From Rachicladosporium sp. CCFEE 5018 (lineage: Eukaryota; Ascomycota; Dothideomycetes; Cladosporiales; Cladosporiaceae), in the NCBI GenBank assembly GCA_002077045.2, contig KZ111157.1, positions 726,126 to 790,125 of the forward strand: a DNA stretch of 64,000 nt, read 5' to 3'. Below, piece after piece: positions 39,093-50,313 of the stretch. Within the stretch, counting starts at the first letter, position 1. Each line of letters starts with the position of its first letter. The notes beneath the pieces are model-generated. The model was given only the letters and a program-made list of their open reading frames with translations, did not search any database and was not told where the DNA came from. The position numbers and the translations under genes were made by a program.

Positions 39093-40617
39093 TCAGTAGT
39101 CCGGCCACAGCGGGTCCACTTGCTCGCGCCATGCCTTGAGACCACCTTTGATGCCCTTGACCTCGGCACGTATGGAATGCTGTCTTAAGGCGTTGACAGC
39201 AAGCTGAGAGTCGTTGCCGAGCCTGCAGACTACATAAGCTGGACCATCTGCGCTGGCGATCCCGTCTATGGAAGCTGCCTTGGCTGCCCAAGATTTCGCG
39301 TCACCCGTCCAGGGTACGTTGATTGCGCCAGGGAGGGCACAAATGCCATACTGCGTGTCATCACGGGTATCGATGAGTATGCCTCTGCTGTCTGAAGGCA
39401 GATTCGAGAAGTCAGCAGCTGAGATCTGAGACTCCGCTGGGAGCATATCCACTGGTGCGACAGTGCCACAGAATGTCTCGTAGTCAAGCGAGCCACTCGT
39501 GAGACTTTGTCGCGATATTTTCGCAGCGCTCGAACAAGCAGCGCAGTCCTTTCGCCTAGTTCGTAGCCTTACACTGCGGAACTGCGGCTGTGAGTTCGCC
39601 GAGAACATCAGCAGCGTCGGTCTTGCAGGTTCAGGGTCACCCGCGCCATCCCTGCTATCAGTTGACATTGGCTTGGCCACGAGAATCTTGATAGCTTCCA
39701 GTGCTTGTAGAACGCCCATCACACCCACGACCGGACCGAGGATGCCACCTTCGCCGCAGCTGAGTACGCTCTCGGCAGGCGGAGGTTTCGGGAAGACACA
39801 GCGGTAGCAGGGACCACCTGCATGATCCCCAGGTGGAAGGGGTGGATTGTTCAAGACCACAAGCTGGCCCTCGGTCTTTAGTGCTGAGGCTGAGACGAGC
39901 GGTTTGCCTGTCAGTACCGCGGCATCCGAGATCAGGTACCGGGATGAGGGTCTGTCTGTGCAGTCTAGGACTAAATCGTAGCGGGAGAAGACGTCTACGG
40001 CTGAGAACGGGGTAAGGTGCTCAGGATGCCGCTCATAGCGGATAAGGGGGTTGAGACTGCGCGTATCAGACAAAAGGACGATGACACGACGTTGATGTGA
40101 CTACGTACGAAGATAGATACTTGATAGCGCTGTCCACCTTACTCATGCCCACTGTTGCCGTACTGTGAGCAATTTGCCTGTGAAGATTCGATGCCTCCAC
40201 CGTGTCGCCGTCGACGAGGCCAAGCGTGCCCACGCCGGCTCCAGCGAGATAGGCTGCTGCTGGACATCCCAGTCCGCCAACGCCCACAATCAGGACTTTG
40301 GCATTCTTGAGGCGGAGCTGACCAGGGAGACCGACTTCGGGGAGGATCATCTGCCTTCCGTATCGAGTGTATTCTTCGTTCAGTAATGGCCACCGTGATT
40401 GCGAAGTCTCACTCGAAGTCTTCCGTTCCAGATTGGTGACAGCCGAGAGACCATGGGATCCCTTCGCTGTGAAGTCAGCCTGTTGTTGCGCGAAGGTTTC
40501 CTGCTTCTCGGCCACCGCCAGCTGAGTCTTCAGGGTGGCGAGCTGGGACTCATGCTTCTCGATCTGCAGCCGTAACTCGACCACTTCTGCGGAGGGTCTG
40601 AAGTTATCGGAGGTCAT
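39093..40617 (-). CDS. UBA4: Uba4/MOCS3: adenylyltransferase and sulfurtransferase for Urm1 (and MOCS2A)
   Basis: Exons 40617-40109 and 40056-39093 with a 52-nt intron (GTACGT/GCGCAG) encode 490 residues. Order: coiled-coil N-terminus (RLQIEKHESQLATLK), E1-like domain with EEYTRYGRQMILPEVG and ATP loop GVGGLG (about 112-117), DLVLDCTDRPSSRYLI, zinc pairs in GPCYRCVFP and DCAAC, and a C-terminal rhodanese domain with the persulfide Cys in VVCRLGNDSQ. It activates Urm1 for tRNA 2-thiolation and protein urmylation. Complete length and all key residues are present. Confidence 0.95.
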
Positions 40618-40992
40618 TGCGACGCAATGTAGTACTTGCTGTCAGTGGCATATACGGGAGAGAAGATGTAGGGCAGTGTCTTGCGAATTGTCTAATACAA
40701 ATGCTATCATTACTGCCAAGACTGCTCTTCCAACCTCACTCCCTTGTTCATCTTGATAGTGAACAAGTGGACCATCCCATCGTCGCACGACCCTCAAAGC
40801 GGACCTTTCGGTGATCCGTCGGCGAGTAAGAGCATGCGCGTCCACCTACCTCTAAAGGTATCGCGGCCACCCATAACATGTCAAGGGTGCATAGGGCGCG
40901 TGGGTGCTCGACTTGAGCCAAATTCGCTTAGTACATAAGGCTGGCGAGAATCCCGCCTTTCTTAGTCTTAGAAGAACTCATCACCGTTCAGA
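40618..40992. promoter_or_regulatory. Shared divergent region, UBA4 / PLP enzyme
   Basis: 375 bp between two start codons facing apart. No specific site recognised. Confidence 0.45.
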
Positions 40993-42153
40993 ATGACGAA
41001 CTACGTGGCAACCCATCTGGTGGACGGCCTTACTTACGGTCGTTCGCCCGTGTTAAAGAACCCGCATGCTTCGCCTTCGACCACCCAGCAACACCGGCCG
41101 ACCAACCCGGCGATTTAGTCCTTCCATCGCCAGCTTCCAGCCTATGGTAGCACTCAGCTCCGTGATCTTCCCAGCGTAGCGAAACAACTTGGCTTCGACC
41201 GTGTCTTCATCAAAGACGAATCTACCAGGTTCGGCCTGCCATCCTTCAAGATTGCCGGCGCCAGCTGGGCGATGCATCAGACGCTCTGCCAAATGCTCAA
41301 ACTTCCCGAGTCGACTTCTCTCGCTGCTTTGCAAAGCGCTATGAAGGCTCGTAGCGATATCACTGTGGTCACCTGCACCGAAGGAAACTGGGGCAGAGCA
41401 GTCTCTCGAAAGGCTGGGCTGTACGGCGTCAAGGCTCGGATTTACGTTCCAGGCTTCATGAACGAGTATACTCGCAACCTTATCCGTCGCGAAGGAGGCG
41501 AAGTGATCGTAAAGGAGCATGGTAGCTATGATGAGACGAGCGCAGCTGCTTTCGAAGACTCGCAGGAGACTGGGGCCGTGCTGCTGGGCGACGTAGCTTT
41601 TGATGACTACATCGAGATCCCCAGATGGGTATCAGACGGTTATTCGACCATACTGCAGGAGACAGATCGACAAGTCGCTGAGATGACGGGTGGCAAGAAG
41701 GCGGATGTCGTGAGCTCATCTGTCGGCGCTGGAAGCTGGGCGCTGGCTGTTGTTGAGCATTACCGAGCAACTCATCCTGGCTGTGTAGTTATCTCTGCGG
41801 AGACCGAGCGTGCGACTTCACTGAAGGAGTCGCTGCATACTGGCGAGCTGACGCACGTCAAGTGTGGCGAGAGCATCATGAATGGCATGAACTGCGGCAC
41901 TCTTTCTACGATCGCATGGCCAGCCCTTCGGACGGGTGTAGATATCTCCACTGCACTGGGAGAGAAGGTAGTTCACGAAGCTGTGCTCGAGCTGCAAGGT
42001 CTTGGTATCAATGCTGGACCTTGTGGAGCTGCGAATCTGGTCGCGCTCCGTGAAGCTTGCACGAGTGGCGCATTGACGCCAGAGGAGGGGAACGGCAAGA
42101 TTGCAGTACTGTACAGTACAGAAGGACGAAGAGAGTACACCCTCCCCGAGTAG
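40993..42153 (+). pseudogene. PLP-dependent lyase, diaminopropionate ammonia-lyase / tryptophan-synthase-beta-like, 5' part interrupted
   Basis: From about 41119 the frame is intact: FHRQLPAYGSTQL, DRVFIKDESTRFGLPSFKIAGAS (Lys in SFK is the PLP-binding residue), CTEGNWGRAVSRKAGL, a glycine-rich SSSVGAGSWALAVV phosphate loop, and STEGRREY at the end. This is the fold-type II family that includes YgeX. The first ATG downstream of the break (41272) would discard the PLP lysine, so the gene must begin earlier. The candidate start at 40993 (MTNYVATHLVDG, then KNPHA as in relatives) is in the same frame but hits TAG at 41116-41118. Either an intron of about 69 nt (weak GTGTTA donor, GATTTAG acceptor), two small indels, or a true nonsense mutation explains this. 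Confidence 0.7.
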
Positions 42154-42504
42154 CTTATCAAGACCCGATCTTTCGCCAGCAGCGACATCGAGCGTTGTCG
42201 CGGTAAATGTCTCGATAATTCCATTGCAAATTTCGAGCTTGTGCGTTGTCTGGACACAGAAGCCGAGCTGTTGATGTCATATGTACACGATGTTCTACCC
42301 CAATAGAAACTACCAGCGTGCTCTGGTATTGTCTAGCAGTCGCCGAGACAGGAACACATTGTCGACAACGGAACTTGATGAACGTGTTTCTTTCACCTAG
42401 AATCACCCAAGTCTCACCGATGGCGCATATCCACCTACTCAAAGTTGCGAGCCTGTCTCTGTCCGTGGCATCGTGTCCATCCCGCTTCTAAGCCAGTAAC
42501 CGAG
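42154..42504. other. Intergenic, no gene seen
   Basis: 351 bp between two genes on the same strand. No feature recognised. Confidence 0.45.
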
Positions 42505-43149
42505 ATGTCAGATACTCAGCAGCAACCGCTGACCGTTGACGAGCCCCAGACGAGGCGCTCCTCTCCGTCCAACACATCTCCATCTCCATCCCGGAACCCC
42601 CCCAACAGACCCTCCACAGCCCCCTCAGAGCGACAGAAAGCGTGCGATCACCTTGCGCGCGCCTGCTGGTATCTAGCGAGCGATACTGCAACTTTCTACC
42701 CGTTGGGCAGTCCCAAAACTCTGTACTGTGTCCTCTGGGGCTTTGGCTTCGGTATATTCGACCACGATGTTTTTGAGCCCAAGATTGGAAGACAGCGATC
42801 GACGGCTAAGAGCGCGGCAGTGGGCGTGATTCCCCCTACCATACCGGGTGCGAATCTGCCACGCCCCACTACTGTGCCTGGCGCTCGAGCCAATGCTCCC
42901 TAGGGGCGACCTCCTTCGATTCAAAGGGAGATGTGGTTGTTCCGTGCTGAGGGCGCGATGCAGCAGGCGGGAGATATGGCGCATGAAGCGAGGAGTCTCG
43001 GCGCGATCATCGACAGTTGGGGGTTGCGCCAGTTGGGCGCCGGTCTTGAGTGGGATTTGCCGAGCGATGGGGAAGACTCTTCGGCGTCTGTTGCTGGGCG
43101 TGCGCCAAATGGAATCAACGGAACTGCGCATGCGTGGAATCAGCAATGA
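42505..43149 (+). CDS. Hypothetical conserved-looking protein with in-frame stop or unrecognised intron
   Basis: The first part (42505-42903) begins MSDTQQQPLTVDEPQTRR, has a disordered Ser/Pro-rich N-terminus and an aromatic segment (YLASDTATFYPLGSPKTLYCVLWGFGFG), then a Pro/Gly-rich stretch ending at TAG (42901-42903). The same frame continues at once as GRPPSIQREMWLFRAEGAMQ and further helices to 43149, which also looks coding. Possible explanations are an 84-nt or 78-nt intron ending at CCCTAG, or a nonsense change. If joined, the product has about 185-213 residues. Function unknown. Confidence 0.5.
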
Positions 43150-43382
43150 GCTTCGCTGTGACCAAGGAGCGGCGGGGGGAGGGGTCAGCAACGCGCAAAT
43201 AATCTTTGCGTAATGGATGATACATGGGGTGGGTCATCAAGACGGCGCGACAGCACGAGCTTGAGTTTCGGAAGTCAATAGCATAGTACACATCACTTTA
43301 CAATACTTATCTCACTCTCCCATCCAGGTATACAATTCCCGCCCTCTCCTCCACTTTCCCCTCCCCTGTCCCCTCTTTCCCA

Positions 43383-45891
43383 TCACGCCCTCCCACCCTT
43401 CCTCTCCTCCACCCGTCCCCTATGCACCCGATTCTTCAAATGCACCTCAAATCCCTCCACCACACTCTCCTCAACAGTCGTGTACACCTTCCCAGGACAA
43501 TCATTACACCTTATCCGCGGCAGGTAGAAAATCCTACCCCCGAGCTCTGCGGCTGAGTGCCCCGGTTGAGGCGGTTCGGGGGGTCGGATTTGCGTGGTGG
43601 CGTCGGGGGAGAGGAGGTAGGACTTCATGAAGGCTGTGAAGTCGCTGTCGGGGTGACGGGATCGGAGGGTCGAGATGCCGGCTGTGAGCCAGGGGGGAGG
43701 TGGGGGCTGGGCATGTCAGTGTGTCATGTTGAGCGCGTGAACAGTGATGACTTACAGGTTCATCATTCGGCGATGGCCACGTGGTCGTCTCCACGCGACC
43801 TAGATGATCATACTGAACAGCGATTTTGCCGCGCGACCTTCCATTCGCCTGCGACCTGTCGCGTACAGACGGGAGTGGTTTCGATGCTATTGCAGGCGTT
43901 CCCATCGCGTTTTTGCTTGGAGTGCCGCCTCTTGCAGCTGCGGCAGGAGGCACTAATGAAGCACTAGACGGAGCAGGCTGCGAAGCGTAGCCCGATAGCG
44001 GGAACTGACTAGCTCGCTTCTTCGCATTGTAGTCTTCCAGCCAGGCCTTGAAGCGGGCTTTGCCGACTCTGAGCTTCACAATGAGTGTCTCATCTTCCAT
44101 TACGCTGCCTTCATGGAGCAAGCTCCTTCGTGCCGAAGCTCTGGGCTCGTGTTGTGGGGTGCCGAGTAGCTGCGCGTCTGGCGTTTGTGATCTGCCGTAG
44201 TTGGCACGCATTGCTAGAGTCGCCGCACTGGCTGCACCGCGCATGCCACGAGTTCTAGTCGTGCCTGGCGCGCTGAGTGTGGCCGGAGCAGGCGACTCTG
44301 CACCGCTGCCATCGCTCTCCAGATCGTCCGAGTCCATGTCCTCATCTGCACGAGCTCCAGGACGACGTCCACCGCGGCCGCTGCGACGAGTCTTCGGGAT
44401 GCCAGTCGTTTCCCAGGACTCCACTGATCCGGGAATGACAGAGTGTACAATGAGAGACCGCACAGTCCGTTGACGATCCTTGAGATCCGGCAAAGCAGGG
44501 CCACCTCGCCGGTTAAGCTGTCGCTTCTGTGCCCTGTGCTCGCGCATCATGGAAGTCTCCGTTCGCTCTAGCTCCGCTTCAGTCATCTCGTACAGCCACG
44601 GAGTCCAGTCTTTCTGCATCTGCTGAGGCCGAAACGTGTTAAGTAGCGGAGTTGGCAGAAGGCTATCTTTCAGATCCGGGTCTTCCAGTGGTCGCCCATC
44701 GAAGGCATGGTTCGTCAGCCACAGACTCTTCGTGTAGAGCTGTGTCTGCTCTCTGATCGAGTGCGCGATAGCTGTTGTGAACTCGCCACTCAGCGCATTC
44801 TCACGCGCCATCACTCTTGCGAAGTCCTCTGGGCTGTTCTGCGGATTGTTGATGTCCCACTCGAACTGGTCAATCAGTGTAATGCGACCGATAGTAATGC
44901 TAAGCTTGATCTGGATCCGCATCTCATCATCCTTGTGCTCGACATACGGCTTCCCTTGCTCGGCCGGTCCTTCATCGACGAAGACATGAGGGTAGTAGTT
45001 CAGGATCTGATCCACCATCTCAGCACGCACTTGTCGCCCAACCTCCTGCAGATGATCGGGAGGCAGCTTCAGATCCTCTAGCAGGTGGTCTGTAAACATC
45101 TCGGGCGTGACAAGTTTCTCGTGCATGTTCCAGGTGAAAGTATCCCGCAGTCGCAGCTTATCCAGCTCCAGATCTAGTCTTACAGGAACAAGCTCCTCAT
45201 GCTGCTCGGCTTGCTGAGACGTGTCTTTCCGCGTAGTGCGCAGCTGCCCAGACTTGCGATGCGCGGGCGGCATCCGTTGACTCGAGTACAGAATTCTACT
45301 CGGTCCATTCGTGACACCGTTGCCGTAGCCTGCAAATCCCGTCCCAAATATCGTACCAGGGTCCATTCGTCTTCGCACACCAACATCTTGCGCATAGAAC
45401 TCTCGCTCTGCTTCTTTGTATCTCGCCAACTCCTTCATGCGTTCCATCTGATCGTTGTGCGCCGCGACCGATAGGAGGTCGCGTTGTACATATCGGTCCA
45501 GTAGCACCTCGTCCTTGAGCTGGTGTTCGCCATCTGCCTGCGTATCTGCTGCTTGCGACTGTGACACTGCTTGCTGTACGGGCAACTGCGACCCATCACG
45601 AGATCGCTTGCGACTGAGTGTGTGTGCGCCGTTCGTGAGCCCGTTCACTGCATTGCCATCTGCGGCTTGCTGCCCCACTGCTGCCGCACTCACATTACCA
45701 ACACCCGCTGCCATCATCGTCTCACGCGCAAGCTGCTTACCGGCCCTGATTGCTTCGGCGCTTTCAAACTGCTGGCCGGCATTGTCATACGCCATTGACT
45801 GCGCAATATCCGTGCCGGCGTGCCCAGCTCCAGTGCCGTTCCATTGACCGTTGTACTGCGGTTGCTGCTGTAGGGAGCCCGGTGCGGCCAT
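43383..45891 (-). CDS. SNF5: SNF5/SMARCB1-type subunit of SWI/SNF (or RSC) chromatin remodeller
   Basis: Exons 45891-43756 and 43706-43383 with a 49-nt intron (GTAAGT/GCCCAG) encode 819 residues. The N-terminus is Gln/Ala-rich. The SNF5 domain holds two repeats: VPVRLDLELDKLRLRDTFTWNMHE, then PEMFTDHLLEDL, followed by IQIKLSITIGRITLIDQFEWDIN, PEDFARVMARE and GEFTTAIAHSIREQ. The C-terminal exon adds LTAGISTLRSRHPDSDF and an IRCNDCPGK segment. Fungi have either Snf5 or Sfh1 naming for this protein; the sequence alone does not settle which complex it joins. Confidence 0.93.
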
Positions 45892-46585
45892 GCTTCACTC
45901 GTAAGTCGCGAGGTTGAGCAGATGAGGAGAAGGGCTTGGCGTGAGGGTTGCGCGTGGTGGTGGGAGCATCAAGTCGGCGTGCGCTTCATCGAGTCGCCTA
46001 GCAAGCGCATTAGCATCGCCTACTGCATCACCACTGAGTCCTCCCCGCGCTCCATCTCCTCATTGCTGTCAACACGCTCGGTTCGAGATACCCCTCACAC
46101 CCGCATCGCAACAAGTGAAGTCGCGCTGCTTGGGGGGTGCAGTCCATCTCCCAGCCGCAACATCCAGCCATGACATCCGCAAAGAGAGACGGCACTTACC
46201 ATGCATCATCCACAAGACAAGACCAAACAAACGCGACAGTGACACGTCTCGGCTGGCGCGATATCGGTATGCGCGGTGCGTCACTACAACGAGACGAGGC
46301 CAGGCGTGTTGCTCCATCCATCCCAATCCCCCGGACCAACCCGACGAGCCGGCGCTAGTCAACGCGCTTACATTGCTTGGCAGAGATTACTGTAGAGCCG
46401 ACACCACATCTTTGAGCAGAGGAACATTGGTGGTGAGACTGTTCTCGCATGAAGTAGATGTGATCTCGTGATGTTCATGTCAAGCGAAGTCTGGCTCTGC
46501 AATATCCCGCTACTCACTCGCTGGCTTGAGCGAACGCCGCTAATCGCGCTAATAATCAAAGTCATACCTCCCCAACGTCCCGATC
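45892..46585. other. Intergenic, no supported gene
   Basis: Promoter side of SNF5. Several overlapping open frames exist on both strands without protein-like features. A second exon of the small gene to the right could be hidden here. Confidence 0.4.
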
Positions 46586-46870
46586 TCATGACGCCCCAGA
46601 CCTGCCATAAGCAGTCGGACTTCTCACCTGCGGCCGCGGTGGCGGCGAAGGCAACAGCGGTTTCCTCCCAGTCTCATTCGACTCCCTCACGGGTGTCACC
46701 GCATCCTGATCCGCCGCAGTCTCATACTCAGGCGGTGGTGGCGTTCCGGGGAGCATCTCTACCTTTCCATGCCTCTTCTGAAAATTGCGATAGTCCCACG
46801 CGTTGAGGTCATTCAACTTGCTCGGACAGGGATCTAGTGCTGCTCCGCCAATCGCTGGTCGAGTACCCAT
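46586..46870 (-). CDS. Small hypothetical protein (possibly first exon of a longer gene)
   Basis: ATG at 46870. About 80 residues (MGTRPAIGGAALDPCPSKLN, then WDYRNFQKRHGKVEMLPGTP) look protein-like and end in a Pro-rich stretch. A GTGAGA donor after PPPRPQ suggests splicing to an unseen exon. No family recognised. Confidence 0.35.
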   Translation of the reverse strand: MGTRPAIGGAALDPCPSKLNDLNAWDYRNFQKRHGKVEMLPGTPPPPEYETAADQDAVTPVRESNETGRKPLLPSPPPRPQVRSPTAYGRSGAS

Positions 46871-47084
46871 CGTCGCTCGGGGAATAGCATGCTACACTGT
46901 CCGCCCTGCCTTACGACCCGCTCGGATGACAGGACATCGCTTGACGAATTTCACCATTCTGACTTGTATGATCTCGTGAGTCTTCAGTGAGCGGCCGCGG
47001 ACGTGGCGTTTGAAGAAGCCTAGATGACACGGAAGAAATCGTGTAAGCGGACTTTGCTTTTGCTTTCTTGTGTGAAGGGACGGG

Positions 47085-48458
47085 TTATAAGAGGGAGTCC
47101 AGGCGGGTGAAGACACTTAGGCATGCAGCCACAACCTGTGAACCAAAGTTAGCCGTCTGCATGTCGAGTCCTTCGGCTCTCTCCAAAAAGTTGAATGCTC
47201 CTGTGCTACTGTAAATGCACCTGCAACAGTAAAAGTGCCATCGAACGTGTCGGTGAGTGACCGATGACCGAGTCTCTGAAGTTTGCACCCTCAAGGAGAC
47301 GGTGTCTTGGCAACACGCCGTTGCAGGTGCACGCACAGCAGAACAGGAGACTTTCAAATTTTGATAGAGGCGGGAAGGGGATGCAACGTACCTCCAACTG
47401 TAGCTCCTTCTCCTTCGCCTTGTTGACCTCATCCCTAATGACACTGTCAAGATTGGCTCCAATCGCTTGTTGACCGGCAGCAGCTCGCTTGCCGAAAGGC
47501 CACTGGGAGAACTCCGCAAGCAGCTCGTCGACCTGTGCAAATGCCCGTTCTCGAGCTTCATGACGAAGACTCGACAAAGCGTTCTCCAGCACGTTCGCAG
47601 CGTATGCAGCACACAGCAGTGCCACAGTCCGCAGGTATCGAAACTCCATGTCCTCCGGCAGAAATGGCGATGCAGGTAGAACGATCGTGCGCTGTGTGAG
47701 CATAGCCCGTGTGCGCCTTCTCAGCTCGTCTTTCGCACCGCCATCAGCGACGGGATGCGTGGCCATGTCGAAGAGGAGGAAGTTCCGCTTCTCGGTTCGC
47801 AGGATGCCCTTATCGACAAGACCCTTAGCAAGACGTTCACGGACTTGCTTGAGTTGGTAGCCGATCTTCATTAAGTTCCACGTCTCACCTGTGTCAATCT
47901 TGTCAGCCTGTCACCACCTCCACAGCACATGCAACCCGACTGACCACTCATCAAATCAATCCACGAACTAACGCTCATCTTCTCACTACTCTTCATCATC
48001 TTCAACGCCTCATCTAGCAGCACCTCCCCCGTCAACGTCTCATCAATAACCTCAATAACCCGATCCGCAAGCGGGAATCTCCTCCTCGAGCTATCCTTCT
48101 GCATGCTGATCCTCCCTCGGAACGCCAACTCAATCACAATACATCCCCGCAGCGCGTACGAGATGTTGTCATTCCAAAAGCTGAGGTAGCCTTGCTTGTC
48201 CTTCAGCCCCATGAGCAGCACTTCCTCCATGAGTGTCAGCTTTGGTTGCTTGCCGCGTTCTGCGGACTCGCTGATGTCTTTCGGGTCGAATGCGATCTTG
48301 TGGCCGTTCTCGCCGGACGCCTCGTAGCCTGTCTCGGGATTGCGGGAGTCTTCTGGTCTTCGAGGGACTGGCGAGGAGACGCGGCTGCCGTCGTTGGTGT
48401 CGTTATCTGTGGACGCTCCGCCTGCGCCGCGGCGGCGGGTCAGACCTGAGCTGGCCAT
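47085..48458 (-). CDS. VPS74: Vps74/GOLPH3, Golgi PI4P-binding glycosyltransferase sorter
   Basis: Three exons: 48458-47945, 47888-47392 and 47135-47085, giving 353 residues. Intron 1 is 56 nt; intron 2 is unusually long at 256 nt (GTACGT donor). Conserved parts are KLTLMEEVLLMGLKDKQGYLSFWND, ELAFRGRI, KMMKSSEKMSVSSWIDLMSG joined to ETWNLMKIGYQLKQVRERLA, and LRTEKRNFLLFDMATHP. The short third exon encodes VVAACLSVFTRLDSLL, the family's C-terminus, which confirms the long intron. The Ser/Arg-rich N-terminus is disordered. GOLPH3 retains glycosyltransferases in the Golgi. Confidence 0.95.
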
Positions 48459-49063
48459 GATGATTGCTGACTACAGGCGTGGATTCTTGCTGTTTCTGTC
48501 GATCGCGCGTACGTGTAGCTTTAGTAAGAATGCGCCAATCGAAGCAGTCTGCGTGAGTATTGCTGGCTGCTGACTTGATGGGAGGCTGAAGCCAGGACTC
48601 GGTGCGAGTAAATGCCGTGTAGTAATAGCGAAGACTTGTAACACGCAATTACGATGGATCGGAAGTTGGCTAAGGGGATTGGGTCTCTTGTCGCGAGCAT
48701 GCGCGTAGAACGGCAAGGGGAACGCGTATTTGGGTGAAGTCAAAGCAAGCACACTCCGAGGCATGCTTGATGAGAAGTCGCGGTCTTCTCGGGTCATCCC
48801 GAGCCTTCATGCACGAGCAAAGTACAACACAGATGATGAGTTCGGAGATGCTCGCAAAGACTGCTGTTGCGCAGAGACGAATAGTACACTTGTATCAGGA
48901 CGCCATGTACCGGGCTAACATATACATTTGGCTCTCAGCCCAAGAGTCACGCGACAGTCCTTCTCCACCCCTGCTCCCAGTTCCCAGTCCAGCGCTCGTG
49001 GCACTGCACTCAGTGCGCTGTTGTACTTGTCAGTGGCAAGTCTCCAGCAACAGAAAGTGCTCG
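48459..49063. other. Intergenic, no gene seen
   Basis: Promoter of VPS74 and 3' region of the acyl carrier protein gene. No coding signal. Confidence 0.5.
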
Positions 49064-49699
49064 TTACTTACCATCGGGCTGGTGGAGGATGTAGTCCACG
49101 GCTTGGTTCACTGAGAGATGTTAGTACAGGATCATGATACCATACACCAACCAGACATACCGCTGTGGATCGCATCGGCCTCCTTGTCGGGTATCTCAAT
49201 GCTGAACTCCTGATCTTCAGTCAGCATTTCCTCAGCGACCACGTTCTATTTCACGACCAACCTCCTCAATCGCCATTACCACCTCCACAGTGTCCAAGCT
49301 GTCCAGTCCAAGGTCGTTCGTGAAGTGCGATTGCGCAGAGAGCTATCTCCCATCAGTATCACTCATCGCTAACACTCTATCTCGGTGATTCGTACTTTCG
49401 ACGGGTCCGAAACCTGCCCAAACATTAGCCACAGTTCATATTCCGCCATCTGCCCAGTGATCATCTCCTACCTTATCAAAGTTCTTCAACAAATCCATGA
49501 TCCTTCCCGTGACCTCTTCCTGGTTCAGCCCTCCACCAGCGGCGTAGCATCGCACGGCCGTGATACGGCTGATCGGTGCAGGTATTCTTCGGGCAAGAGG
49601 AGATGAAGGGGCGGCGCGGAGTATGGAGGGAGTGGTGTAGGATCTGGATGCTGTTTGGGCAGCGACACGAGCGCTTCGGAGGAGAGCGGAGCGGAACAT
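49064..49699 (-). CDS. ACP1: Mitochondrial acyl carrier protein (complex I subunit, NDUFAB1/ACP1)
   Basis: Five exons: 49699-49472, 49413-49396 (18 nt), 49342-49262, 49209-49161 and 49110-49064. Introns are 58, 53, 52 and 50 nt, and the summed length (423 nt, 140 residues) keeps frame throughout. The N-terminus (MFRSALLRSARVAAQTASRS) is a mitochondrial presequence. The core holds NDLGLDSLDTVEVVMAIEEEF with Ser97 as the phosphopantetheine site, then EIPDKEAD, and ends QPDGK. Intron 3 uses a GTTGGT donor. The protein serves type II fatty-acid and lipoate synthesis and is a structural subunit of complex I and of LYR-protein assemblies. Confidence 0.95.
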
Positions 49700-49946
49700 T
49701 GTGGCGATGACAGTCGGGAGGTAATGAGATGAGGGAGATATGTATGGCAGCTTGCTTGAATGTTGCTGCCATTGCTTCGAGAACGAGATGTGGCTCGTGC
49801 TCAGCGCGGAAGCCAGCCGAGCGACCTCCGAGCTCATCCTCACATCTTGCCCAGTACTACCTTATCTGCAACTCACAATTGGACCCTACCGACACTTGAG
49901 CGCAACATCTGAACCTCACCGCGACCTCCAAGCCCTCTCTCTCACA
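49700..49946. promoter_or_regulatory. Shared divergent promoter, ACP1 / QCR9
   Basis: 247 bp between the starts of two nuclear genes for respiratory-chain proteins. It includes an ATTGG (inverted CCAAT) at 49878-49882, about 65 bp before QCR9. CCAAT boxes bind the Hap/CBF complex, a known regulator of respiratory genes in fungi; binding here is inferred. Confidence 0.5.
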
Positions 49947-50313
49947 ATGGCCGGCGTTCTCAGCGGCGTCTACAAGTGCGCGACCCTCCCACCACTCGAA
50001 CCCAGCGCCCCAACTAACCTCCCTCTGCTAGCACCCTCATCCGAAGCAACGGCGTCTTCCTCTCCACCATCTTCGCCGGCGCTTTCGCAACGGAAATGTA
50101 TGAATCTGTCTTGGGAATGCTGGGGTAGCTCATAGACACTGACTGGGCTATAGTCTCTTCGACACAGGCTCAAACGCCATCTGGAACCGGATAAACAAGG
50201 GCGTACGTATGGCCGACACAACAAGATTGAGCATGGAACTAACGTGTGTGTGACAGCGACAATGGAAGGACATCAAGCACCGATATATGGACGCTGGGGA
50301 AGACGACGAGTAA
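49947..50313 (+). CDS. QCR9: Cytochrome bc1 complex subunit 9 (Qcr9)
   Basis: Four tiny exons: 49947-49975, 50032-50097, 50154-50202 and 50257-50313. Introns are 56, 56 and 54 nt with GT/AG ends. The 66-residue product begins MAGVLSGVYNTLIRSNGV, has one membrane helix (FLSTIFAGAFATEI), then LFDTGSNAIWNRINKGRQW and KDIKHRYMDAGEDDE. FDTG and RQWKDIKH are hallmarks of Qcr9, which helps to anchor the Rieske protein in complex III of the mitochondrial inner membrane. No exon is long enough to stand out alone, so it is easily overlooked. Confidence 0.95.

Noticed and set aside
46060..46110. GGTTCGAGA-like T-loop hint of a tRNA
   Set aside because: No matching acceptor or anticodon stems could be built around it; no tRNA gene was accepted in the window.
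46069..46362. 97-codon minus-strand frame
   Set aside because: Overlaps other frames on both strands and has no recognisable feature.
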